Assembly: GCF_037975245.1 (NCBI RefSeq)
Contig: NC_092562.1
Span: forward strand, 26,020,054 to 26,084,053
DNA length: 64,000 nt
Direction of reading: 5' to 3'
Origin: Apostichopus japonicus
Lineage: Eukaryota > Echinodermata > Holothuroidea > Aspidochirotida > Stichopodidae
Position 1 is the stretch's first letter, and each line of letters starts with the position of its first letter. Below the pieces are notes generated by a model. It ran no database searches and was not told the DNA's origin. It saw nothing but the letters and a program-made list of their open reading frames with translations. Positions 41,501-52,991 of this stretch are shown piece after piece. Made by a program: the position numbers and the translations under genes.

Positions 41501-44500
41501 TAAATTGTACCGTTACGAGATTGATATTAATACTGTATACGGTATATACAAACCGTAGCACACTTTAATTCTTTATTTACATAGTCATTTGAATATTAAT
41601 TAAAACAAACGTAACAATTTCATTTTCGGTTATCGTTTCGGGGGGAAACCGTATCATCAGTAAATATGCCTGGTAGAGGGACCGAGACAAAACCGGAACG
41701 TTTATCTCTTTAAATGATTTCTCTATATAGGAGGTTTTTGTGTGGATAGCTCCGAAATTTGATTCGGCCTGACTAGTTGGCTGGTAAAAAGCTAACCGTA
41801 TTGGATGTTTGACTGGTGATCTGAGGGAGTAGTGGGTGAGGGTTAGTCACATGCATGACCTAAGTTTCAAAGAAAAGAAAAATATCTCAGTGAATACAGA
41901 AGAACAATATCGTCAGAGGTACCGTAGAGTTCTGAACAGCAAATTGGAGAATGTTGATTCATTTTATCCGTATGTTAGATCTAGAACATCTAGATTCTGA
42001 AGGGGAAAAAAACCCCTCTAACACCATATTGAAATTCAAATTGGTGGAATTTGAAATAATTGGTGCAAACTTTCTCAAATTCGAACGGTTCAGTATCCGT
42101 TAATTCCATAGTTGTAATGAGTATACTGCACGGTATACGTAGTCAGTATCGCTATATGAATATTAACCACGATGATATGCATTAACAGCACATGCACCCA
42201 GAGGAAGCTTGGGGCCCGAGGGAGGGTACCGGAGGCTCTGGGAGAAAATGTGGGCCTACTAGTCCTTCTACCATGTTACCCTAACCCTAAATTCACAAAC
42301 AGACAAATTTGCTCTAGACTTTGTTCTATATGGCAAGCACCTTCATATTGAATACAAATCCCAGCTCCCCACCCCCCCCCCCCCCACGGCCTCCTAATCT
42401 TTCAACTCGTACTCCCCTCAACACAACCCAATTTCCTGAAAATATTCCCAGCTGTTTGTTGTGATTATAAGCTCTCTTTATCGGGCCAAAAGCATGTTAT
42501 TCTACACTTAAATTATATTTGTCCTTAATAAAGGAAATATGATAACTGGGTTAGCCTTTCCATTAAGATGCTGTTTGGACCTAATACGTTAGTCGAATAT
42601 GTTTTTTTTTTCTACATCAGATATAAACCGGTTTTCAGTGAAGTATTGTATTGTATGTCAGCATATAAATGTAGCAAAAGAATTAACAACAATCAGTCTT
42701 TGCGTTAATTAGTTGGACGATATCTAAACTACTACTGAACGTGTTTTCTTGTATTGCCAACGAATGCACGTATCTTATAATACCGAATCATCCCCATGCA
42801 CTAACATTGTTGTACGATGTTGAATGGTAGGCTTACTACCCTAGCCTCAAGTTGCTAACATTAGTCATACAGTCAATAACATAACTATGATACGGGTTAT
42901 TGCTCATTTTTCCCATTCATAGATATCTCATTAGAGGACCCTCGAAATTTTATACCTAATAACTTTTGGAAAAGAAATTTGTTTCAAATGGAGTTTTTGT
43001 TAATATGTGTCGAAGCCTTTTAGAAAGGTAAAGTGTTTAAACAGACATCATAGAATGCATTAACATTACGAAGAAGTGACAAACCATTGGCACAGGCCTC
43101 CACATTTTGCATACTTGTTACCTTATCGTTGAATAATTCGCCTTCGTTTTTCTAAAGTGAGAGAATGTACCTTTTAAGGAAATCACACGTTAGAGTTTAG
43201 ATATCGCTTGAGGGTTCGAAATAAGGAAAGAGCGAGGCAATAGAAAACACCGTTACTCTTGATTTGATGTTAGTCTGCTAGAAATGTTTTCCCCAAATGC
43301 CCCCCACCCATACCTCTCTCCTAATCGTAGCCCCTATACCCGACCTGGTTTATTGAACTTAACCCCGATCATGATAACTGTTGACACGTTTATATATCAA
43401 TTTATGTGAAACAATTGCTACACAAACGTCTTTTTTTTTGTCATAAACACCTGCCGATTATTTGGCGTACCGTGTTATGCTTAATTCGATCATCGTTCAT
43501 GCATGTTGAAATGAGAAGTCAGCCAGCTCAGGTTATTAAGTACTTAAATGTAGTTAATATAGGCCCCAAATTAGAGCATGCTATAATTGCTAGAAGTTTT
43601 CAAAAAGTATACTTTCCTGGAGGTCTTTACTCTCCAAATTGTTCTCAGACATTTTTAAGGAACACTCAAGATGACTGAATATCCAGTGAGGAATCTTTCC
43701 TTGAAGGTTGGAAGAATTAAATAATGCAGTTTAAGAATTTCGACCACATGTGCCCATATTTGAATATCTAGCATATTTGGGGCCAATACAGCCTACCGTT
43801 AAAGATATATTACATAAAAACATGTGTATTGCTACTGACAACGATTCAGAGGGACGTTCGTAATGATAAGGCCATTCCCTTACAGCCTCTGAACATTTAA
43901 CCACGTCCCACCGACCCACCGACCCACCGGCCCACCGGCCCACCGGCCCCATCCAATCCAAATTCCACTTCAATCCACCTCTCCAATTATTTTCACGTTT
44001 CAAGTTAAAAAGATTACATTTTGTCGACTTATTACTGCTCTGGCGGTATAATGTAAAGGAAAGTCCAAATTAATGTAGTGATTATATTTCATCACTGCAT
44101 CTTTCTTATTTGTATAAAACCATCTTTAAGAATGCATACAACTTTGTCAGCTTTTTTTATGACTACATGCATGATCATACTTTGATAAACAACTGGTACA
44201 AGTGTGTACTATTTTACGTGCATATTGCACATGTCCATTGTACTAATTACCGTACGTCTTAAATAATACGGCGTCCCACAGTTAAGATACATGTACCATG
44301 AAGGGATTGTTGACATGCATAAGACACTATTCGATACTGTAATTACGTGCAATGTTGGTCAAATTCTATTATTTTATTTCAAAATAAGACAACTACGGTC
44401 CTTTTGAAATCTGCTAGTTGCACTGTGTCTCCTGAATAATACTGATAATTGATAACTAATTACAAAAAAAAAAATGTGTCTGATTATCGAAAGGTTGAGA

Positions 44501-45314
44501 AATCATTCCATTTCATTAGTGTCGACGAAACTGAAACAGAGTTGCATAATATACTGTACCGTGAAATTGTTATTGATATACAAGATTGAAAGAAACCTTA
44601 ACAAATATTCCAAGAGAATTATATATAACTTTTGTCAGAATTAAGTTACATTCTTAATGGTACCGGCCTCAATGCTTATAACATCACAATCTGTCAGTCT
44701 AATGGCCCAGCTTCGTATTTTGTCATTATTTATATATTACTATCAACTTATATTACATTAGCAATCATCAAATCGAGGTTCACCAGGGTTGATTGTATAA
44801 GTAAGTATGCCGAGGGTATAAGCTTGTAAGGGCCTGTGATCACCCATTTTGGCGAGGTTATTATATTTCAACAGCATAACAAGATCTGCAATTCATAAAT
44901 AATATACGACTTTTAATAATAAAGATATCAAAAGTTTGATGGTATATGATTTCTCGCGCAATCAAAGCAAACAAACAAACACAAATCCAGAGTTGAAAGC
45001 CTTACTTTCAAGGCTGAATAACTGTTGCGTATGCAGTCTGGGATTCTTTAATTGAAAGAACAGACCAAATGTTCTCCTTTTGTTTGACGGTTTTGTTCAA
45101 AAGTTTCTATGATAAACAAAAGGCCGCAGAGAGTGATGTCCAACCCTTAGGGCAAATTGGGAGAGCGTGGCCCCCTGGCGTAGGAGGCCATATTGAGTTT
45201 GTGAGGCTATAGTCTTTTCATGAAATGTTTTCTACTTTTTTTCTAATTTAACGGTTTGTCTTCGTCTGCTTGTGAATGGTGGAGTGTCAATCTATTAACT
45301 ATATACTGTATTGG
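38521..45314. other. Gene-poor intergenic stretch
   Basis: No convincing coding exon. Small simple repeats: TATACGAACA-type units at 39893-39945, an 8-bp CCGACCCA/CCGGCCCA array at 43911-43950, G or C runs at 39393, 39521 and 42370. The open frames (up to 113 codons at 38836-39177) look like chance. Confidence 0.55.
43911..43950 (+). repeat. 8-bp microsatellite CCGRCCCA x5
   Basis: Five exact-length units: CCGACCCA twice, CCGGCCCA twice and CCGGCCCC once. Confidence 0.9.
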
Positions 45315-45820
45315 CATCCATCCATCCGTCCATGTGTCCATATGTTCATCCTTTCATACCGTCAATTCGTCCGTCCCACTGTCCCTCTGTCCCTCTGTCT
45401 CTCCGTCCATCCGTCTATCCGTACTTCCATCCGTCCATCCGCACATCTGTCCCTCTGTCTCTATCCCTCTATCCCTCTTTCCCTCTGTCCCTCTGTCCCT
45501 CTGTCCCTCTGTCACTCTGTCCCTCTGTCCTTCTGTCCCTCTGTCCCTATGTCTCCCTGTCCCTCTGTCCCTCTTTCCCTCTGTCCCTCTGTCCATCTGT
45601 CCCTCTGTCCCTATGTCCCTCTGTCCCTTTTCCCCTCTTTCCCCCTTTCCCTCTGTCCCTCTGTCCCTCTGTCCCTTTGTCCCTCTGTCCCTTTGTCCCT
45701 CTGTGACTCTGTCCCTACGTCCCTCTGTCCCTCGTTCTTCCAACTGTCCATCCGTTCATGCATCCTTTCGTCCATCCATCCGTCCGTCCGTCCGTAAGTC
45801 CGTTCATCCATCCGTCCATC
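45315..45820 (+). repeat. 8-mer satellite TCCCTCTG with TCCATCCG edges
   Basis: About 500 bp of TCCCTCTG and variants, flanked on both sides by TCCATCCG/TCCGTCCA repeats. Because 8 is not a multiple of 3, all frames stay open, giving false Ser/Pro/Leu-rich and Arg/Asp/Gly-rich open frames on both strands. Confidence 0.95.
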
Positions 45821-47478
45821 TTTATAAATCATACAATGTTACCAAAGATCTATCAGAATGTCTGCTTACAGTAAAGTCTATATACAGAGGAAAGCGTTTG
45901 ACAAAAAGAAAAAAGAAAAATATGTACCTCTTTAATTGGAAAGAAATATCTGCAACTATGAAATAACTCAGGCGGCAACCGATTTGATTACTGCTGCCTC
46001 GGAGGAAACGATTAGACTTGATTGTATTAATACGAGGCAGATGGTTAGAACAGGTGTGAACTTGGATGGTAATTAAATGTGAATTAACAGAAGGAATGCA
46101 AAATTATAGAATGCAAATTATCGAAATTTTGAGGAATTTTATGGAGGAGGTGGGGGGGGGGGGGAGGGGGGTTGTTGCTTAGATTCCATATAGAGCTGAG
46201 ATGAACATTTTGGTGATAAGTTTTGAAACACTTCACTAGTTTATGTAGCATTGAATAAAATTGCAGGTGGCCTTCTGTTTGTGACGTTGTTACTTGTAAA
46301 AGAAAATTCATCGATTTCCATTATCGATTTACAGAAATAATTTAAGAAATTTCTGAAAGACGGCAAATTTGAAACCTGTCTAGAAGATTTAAGTTTGAAA
46401 GCATGCTATATGAGTTGACAAATATCTAAACATTCGTAATAGCGGTATCATGAATAGTGAGAAATGTAGTTTTGTACATATGATTGTGTTGACAATATAG
46501 GCTACACAAGAGCTGCTGTTATGGTCGTTCTGTTCCTTCATTCTTGAAACGCTTCTTACTTTTACATTCCTTATTATCTGTTTGAAAAGTTTCATATTCC
46601 AATATAAATCTAGAATCTATAGAATCCACCGTCCTCATTTTAAGTATTAAAGATTGCTATCTCCTATCGTTATGTCACCAGCGCATAACATTACAGTCAC
46701 ATCAAAAATTTCTTTACGGTAAATTGTCACACATTGTTTATGTTGTATTTTCCCTAGATAATTTGTGTTGATATTTTACCATCAAAAAGTATCGACAAAA
46801 GTGTGAATGTTCAATTATTATTTTTTTTCGTCAAATCCGACAACAAAATTTATTGCTGAATCAAATTTGGTTCCCCTGGAAAGTAGGCTCAATACTTGTG
46901 CAGAAGATACGGCCAGATCAAATATTTACCCTCTTAATTTGATTGCGTATATATCAGCAAGTCTCACGCTGTTTTGAATATGGCCAGACTGAAATATCAT
47001 TGCTGCAAGCGCAAAGACCTTTTGCTTTTTTTAACTCAAATTTTGGACGAATCTAGTAAAAACATCTACAGAGAATTGATAAGCGTAAACAAATCGTAGA
47101 TTGAGATAAATGAGTCAAGAAGACTCAATGACAGTGAATACCTGTGGATTTCAGAATATTCAGTATAGACCTTTTTTTATTTTTATATATACCGTGGGCA
47201 GGAATACATAACATTGTCTTACAGTTCTATGAAAAGCTCATTATTGCGAAATGCAATAGTAATATTAGTGTATAGGCAAGTCTTGCACGTCTGTATACGT
47301 AAACAGTTTCAAAGGTTAACGTATAACTTGCATGAACGAGGATTCTTTCTTTGACAGAGACAACAAAAATGTTGCAGAAACAAGACTTTTTTTTCTTCTT
47401 TCTTAGGGAAAAAGAGCAGAATAAGATAAAGAAAAAGAGAAATGAAATTTTGTTTTTACAGAAACTTAAAGAAAGGTT
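45821..47478. other. Intergenic stretch, nothing recognised
   Basis: AT-rich sequence with a G run at 46151-46168. No gene seen. Confidence 0.5.
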
Positions 47479-47549
47479 GCAAATGTCCTTTGTTTTAGCA
47501 AAATATAAATATACTATGTATATTTTTTGCTAAAACAAAGGACATTTGC
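47479..47549. repeat. Perfect 25-bp hairpin
   Basis: Arm 47479-47503 (GCAAATGTCCTTTGTTTTAG then CAAAA) pairs perfectly with 47525-47549 across a 21-base AT loop. This is long and exact enough to be a foldback element remnant or a small-RNA precursor-like hairpin. Confidence 0.9.
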
Positions 47550-47603
47550 TAGATAGTAGTATTAGCGTTAATAATTAATGAAGGATGGTTTTGTGGTGAA
47601 ATA

Positions 47604-47876
47604 CAGTGGCGTATGAAGGTACTTTTGAGTGGGGGGGGGGGGGCTGAAGACTGATGGCCGGCCTGGGGGAGGGGTCTAAGGGGAGGGGGTGTCCCCCTCC
47701 CCTGTGGAATTTTTTGGCATTTCCAGGTGGCCTCAGATGCAATTTGGTACAATGTAGCACACTTCAACACCCACTCCATCTTGTAAAAACTTTTGCATTT
47801 TCAAATGATACTTCCGCCCCACCATATTTTTCACTGGGGGGCTGGCGCCCCCAGCCCCCCGGTTCCTACGCCCTTG
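47604..47876 (+). mobile_element. hAT MITE, copy 1 (273 bp)
   Basis: The ends CAGTGGCGTA and CCTACGCCCTTG are inverted repeats. The element is flanked by a perfect 8-bp duplication GTGAAATA (47596-47603 and 47877-47884). G-rich and C-rich subterminal runs surround an AT-richer middle. Non-autonomous, no coding capacity. Confidence 0.87.
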
Positions 47877-47884
47877 GTGAAATA

Positions 47885-50740
47885 TATGTACTTTGGAGTA
47901 CAAATTGCATAACTTTACAATATTCTGTTTGGTGAGCACCATAATGTGAATAGGGGATGAGGTGGATGGCAAGCAAACACTTTTTGAGGGGGGGGGGGGG
48001 GGAGGCAGCATTTCCTAAAAGCAAAAATGCTCCTGAGTAGTGTGCACACGGGCAGATTTAGCGTTCAGAGGGATTCGGTTTTTCTTTACCGGAGTCGACT
48101 GGGGAAAGCGTACGGTACCTCATGCCCACGCCACGTAAGGCCTCCACTGTTTAGTTCTCGCGCCTCCCTAACATAAAAGTTCTTTTTTTTTGCAATCTGG
48201 TCAAGAACTGTTTAATACCACTTTGCGGGGGCTCTTGATCCACGATTCATTCGTTATCAGGGGCGACGAAACGCAAACTTCGCGGAGCAGTGGGACATGT
48301 GACTTTGATTGGGGCGAGGGATTGGTACCAAAAGTGAAGAAAAGTTACTTTCAAATCCATAGAATGGACATAGAAATAAAGTTATTCCAAAATTTTCATA
48401 CGTTTATAAATTAACACTGTTTAATTACATTTTTGTATCTTGACAACTCCAGGGCATTAAAAAAAAGTACACCTTTTAGCCTAATCAGACAATTCGTCCT
48501 TTTTACTACCAAAACATTGGGCACTTCTAAGTTATGAAATGTCACACTTTCGTGGCCTTTTTTCAGAAAACTTTTTTAAGGAGCATATTTCTCCCCCTGT
48601 GATCCCCTTCGCCCCATATCCTCAAACCATGTTCGTCATGCCATATTCCGTCACCCAGTTGTTCCACAAATTACCGAGCACGTCCTATGTATATACATAG
48701 AGAAAATGTCAAAGAAATTGAGAAGCATTGAGGTTGGTGCCACAATTTTCAATTAATATCTTCTTTGAATTATGAATGAGCCTGTTATTTGTGAGAACTA
48801 TTTTCGGATTTTGAGTAATTCCCAGCAGGAGTATAGATGTCGCAAACGTTCAGCGCCTCAGATGAAACTTTGACGTAATTTAGTACTCTCTATGCACGCT
48901 ATATATCTATATATGCTGCATTTGTACGTTACATTCGTATGAAGAAACGCTAACATGGGGATAAATAGTGTGAAAAAGTTATGACATTAACGAAGCCTAC
49001 GTATAAATTGGTTTCCATGAATTAGCTTTCAGACATTACAATTTACGATGCTCATACACTATATCACATTAATCATTTTATACATATCCTCGGATGAATA
49101 ATTGATGGATCCACCCAAAGTCATACACTGACAGTGCTTTATGATATTAAACGCTCACACATACCAGTAGGCTATAAATGCTGCATAACTTTATGCACAG
49201 TATACTGTCATTTAATATAATGAGGTCAACGAGGTAATCCCTAAATTAAAGCCTGCATGTACAGTTCATCGGTATTCTGAAGCCGTCACCCAGAAAGGAA
49301 ATATGTTATTATCTATACTGAAAGCATATTTCATATGCAGTACACATAGAGAACATGTAAGCCAAAATTGCATAATGTCACATGATTCATGTACAGATCT
49401 TTAACATTTTAAAATGTGTGTATCCTTAATCCATATACGGTACCTAAGTTACAGCTTTCACGGACATTCGACTATGTTAAGTTGTCTTATTAGCAGCTCG
49501 AGAACAACCTGAGACTTCCTCGTGGAACCCATATTTATAGTTTTGAATTGACTACCAAGTTTCTCCTTCTTACTTCCCAGATTTTCTCAATCTAACGGTA
49601 TATACTAAAATGTTGTATCTTTCATGGACTTCACGTGATATGGTTTGGGAGTGTGTTAGGCAGTCCACACTATCATGCAATCTTTAACATCTGGCAAGTC
49701 TGTATAGGCTAAGTTTGATTAGTGAATCGTTCATGCACAGCCTGTCCTGCACAGTAAAGTCTGGCCAGACGGTCCATATACTAGAAACTTATCTAAGCAG
49801 CAGTCTCAGCACTTTGCCTAAGATGATGTGATCATGTATATACACTATACACAGTAAATCACCAACATTTCAACAGATCACCTTCAGCATCTATCTTCCC
49901 TTTCCAATGGACTCTTGATGCTTCACTTGGACGTAACACCGTCATGCTCATAATTTTACAGTAATGATGTAAGGGGGTTAGATGGGGAGGGGGAGGGTTG
50001 AGGGTGGATCAAGTTATTTAGTTTTCGGGCCCAGGCTCTATCTTGGATGAGTGTTCTTAATAAAAAAGTATCTTTACAACGTAAAGTATACCTAACCATC
50101 GACACTCAACAACACTGCATGCTATTCGCCAGTAATCGTTTACCCTATTGATTTTTCCCGCTACATAAAGGAAAGGTTAATAGGCAGTTACCGTCTGTGG
50201 CCTTCTGCCCTCTGCAGTACTAGGTCTTGAAGGTGTTAAAGATTGCTTAAGAATAGTCGAGGATTTAAAGATAAAAACTAAACCTGAACGGCATAGATCG
50301 ATATCGAGAAGAGAGAGAGAGAGAGAGTAAAAAAAGAAAGAAGGTAGAACTGAAGAGTCCTTATGACATTGAAGCATCTATATGAATCCATTAAAGGTAA
50401 AGATACTAAATAACTTGTGATGTGGATTGATTTCAAAGAATGTATATACCATTCGATCTAGACGTGATTGATGGCTATATTGTGACGTAATTTTACGAGT
50501 AAATGGAAGCAACAAGTGATTGTCTGAACCGAATTAAGGTGCATGGGGAAGGAGTGGGGGGGGGGGGGATTGAATCAAGATGAGACCGAAGCGTCATGAC
50601 AAGAAAAACTAACTATAGACATATGGAAAAAATAGGTTAGTACGACGAAGCTTGGAAAGCAGCTCTTTCCCGTTAAGCATCTTGTCGCCCACTTTTTCTT
50701 CACATTTTTGCTTTTTTTTTTAACGTTAAATTTAGAGTGC
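47885..50740. other. Intergenic stretch, nothing recognised
   Basis: AT-rich with G runs at 47988-48003 and a GA repeat at 50310-50327. No gene seen. Confidence 0.5.
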
Positions 50741-50748
50741 AATGCCAT

Positions 50749-51115
50749 CAAGGGCGTAGGAACCGGGGGGGCTGGGGGGCGCCAGCCCCCCCAGTGAAAA
50801 ATGTGGAGGGGCGGAAGTATCATTCCGCCCCCCCGCTTCGCAAGTCAGAAAACCCCTTTTTCATTTCCAAATGAGAAAAAAAATCTCATTTGGAGCACCA
50901 AATTGCATCTAAGGCCCGGTGAAAATACAAAATTAAGTTTACAAAATGGAGTGAGTGTTGAAGTGTGCTATATTGCACCAAATTGCATCTGAGGCCACCT
51001 GGAAATGCAAAAAATTCCAAAAGGGGAGGGGGACACCCCCTCCCCTTACACCCCTCCCCCAGGCCGGCCATCAGTCTTCAGCCCCCCCTCTCAAAAGTAC
51101 CTTCCTACGCCACTG
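50749..51115 (-). mobile_element. hAT MITE, copy 2 (367 bp), inverted relative to copy 1
   Basis: Same family as 47604-47876 in the opposite orientation, from CAAGGGCGTAGG to CTACGCCACTG. It is flanked by a perfect 8-bp duplication AATGCCAT (50741-50748 and 51116-51123). It contains about 95 extra internal bases, including a repeated AAATTGCATCT segment (50889 and 50979). Confidence 0.87.
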
Positions 51116-52128
51116 AATGCCATGATCTTGTTTTTTCGATAAACGTATCATGCTAATATCTGATATAATACGCCAGCTAGATATAAAACTTTATAGTTTA
51201 CATCCCTGCGCCAACCCCCCCTCCTCCTACTCACCGAGCTTCTTCCTATCCATAACTATACGATCTCTTTTATCTGCAAAAATTACCTGTGTGAACCTGT
51301 AACTGTTTTTATGTGTAAAGTCCCTTTGATTAGTAGCAAACTCGCAAAATTACTAAGTGTTTAACGATACAATGACGTCATTGCGTTTTCTGTACTGCAA
51401 TGCCTGAACAGATAGTTCAACTCTGAAATCTCATGAATTGATCCTATCGGAATATTTCCTGTTATTGAGATAAAAATAACATACTGTTCTCTTTTCACGG
51501 GGCTATTTAACTTCACGGCTGAATTTAACACTTTATATGCATGTATATGCATATATATAAAAATCCTATGGCATTGACCTCGAGGTCATTGACTCACAGT
51601 CCTATATATATACATATACAAGTCTATATATCACTATCTTTGTCGGATCCGTGTGTCAAATTCGTCAAAGGTAGAGAAACTCTAAGCTATAAGACACCAT
51701 TCCTGTCGTAGGTAATTACAGCACAGCTTGGTTAATAACTAAATATACCCGAGGCAATATCATGAAGGAAGTCTCCTGTTTAGTATCATTTTCACGTCTA
51801 ACTCACAGTTGAATAAGATGTGACACTGTTTCGACTATAGGCTTTTATTGTCCGTAGGATAACCTACTTGAGAATCATCTTACGAAGATAGCTCGGACTG
51901 ACAGTCAGCTCTTTCGGCTTATTCCTGCCTAGAATGCCTAGAAGAAAGATAATCTCCATTGTGCTTGGCACGTGACCCGATGTATAGGCCTATGAATGGT
52001 GATGGCACAGACTTTCATTCCGATAAAGTGTTTCGGTACAAGCATTGCAAATCTTTAGTATATATCATTTAACCATTCTAACAAAGGCTGTGCACGAACG
52101 AGATATCTTATACCATAGGTAAAGACTA

Positions 52129-52540
52129 TCTATATCAACAGACTTTACGAAGTTAAGAGATTGTTAACCCATGATGAGAACGATTAGTATAAATCTTAGT
52201 TAAACAGCACAACAAAAGACTAAAAACTGCACGTTTAAGTATCTATCATGGGAATATCTATATAAACAAACTTTAACATGTGGAAGATTGTTGATCAATA
52301 ATGCGAACGTTTTGGTGTCAACATTAGTTAAACAGATTGACGAAATGCTAAATGTTGCATATGAACAAAGTATACTTAACTGTGAATATCTATGTAAACA
52401 GACTTTAAGATGTTAAAAGACTGTTTAATATGAATATTTAATTTGAACGTACAATCGAAAATATAGTAAACAGACTGGCAAAAATGAACGTCTATTTATA
52501 GTTAACATTCCTTTAATAAGGGTTTTCGAAACTGCAAAAT
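52129..52540 (+). repeat. Degenerate ~125-130 bp tandem repeat
   Basis: ATCTATATCAACAGACTTTA, ATCTATATAAACAAACTTTA and ATCTATGTAAACAGACTTTA recur near 52129, 52256 and 52387, each followed by a TTGTTAA/TGTTTAA motif and a later TTAGTTAAACAG-type motif. Confidence 0.65.
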
Positions 52541-52833
52541 GTTGAAAGACTGTGTGTCAGCAATGCATCATTTAGGATACACGAGTGACAATATCATACG
52601 TACACGTGCAGTCTTGTACCGTTTGGCGCCATAGTTTATAGTATGTATAGGCACCTGCACTCATATGTTGAAATGTCAATGACTGCACATGAATGAGTTA
52701 ACTTACCTTTAATACATTGAAAGGGTGATGGGACCCATGTTGTACGGATTACATTAACATATTTACAAGCATTGGCAGTATATCAGTTATGCTTCTTTAT
52801 ACTGTTCAAGAACATTCATCCAAGATGGAGATA

Positions 52834-52909
<76 letters not shown>

Positions 52910-52925
52910 CGACGACGACGACGAC

Positions 52926-52989
<64 letters not shown>
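52834..52989 (+). repeat. GAT microsatellite with central GAC block
   Basis: About 50 GAT triplets interrupted by a run of GAC triplets at about 52908-52927. It produces false poly-Met and poly-His open frames. Confidence 0.97.

Positions 52990-52991
<2 letters not shown>

Noticed and set aside
42279-42291. Telomere-like CCCTAACCCTAA
   Set aside because: Only two units. Likely chance.
45256-45966. 236-codon open frame (and 173-, 131-, 129-codon frames nearby)
   Set aside because: Entirely produced by the 8-mer TCCCTCTG repeat, which keeps all frames open. No protein family signal.
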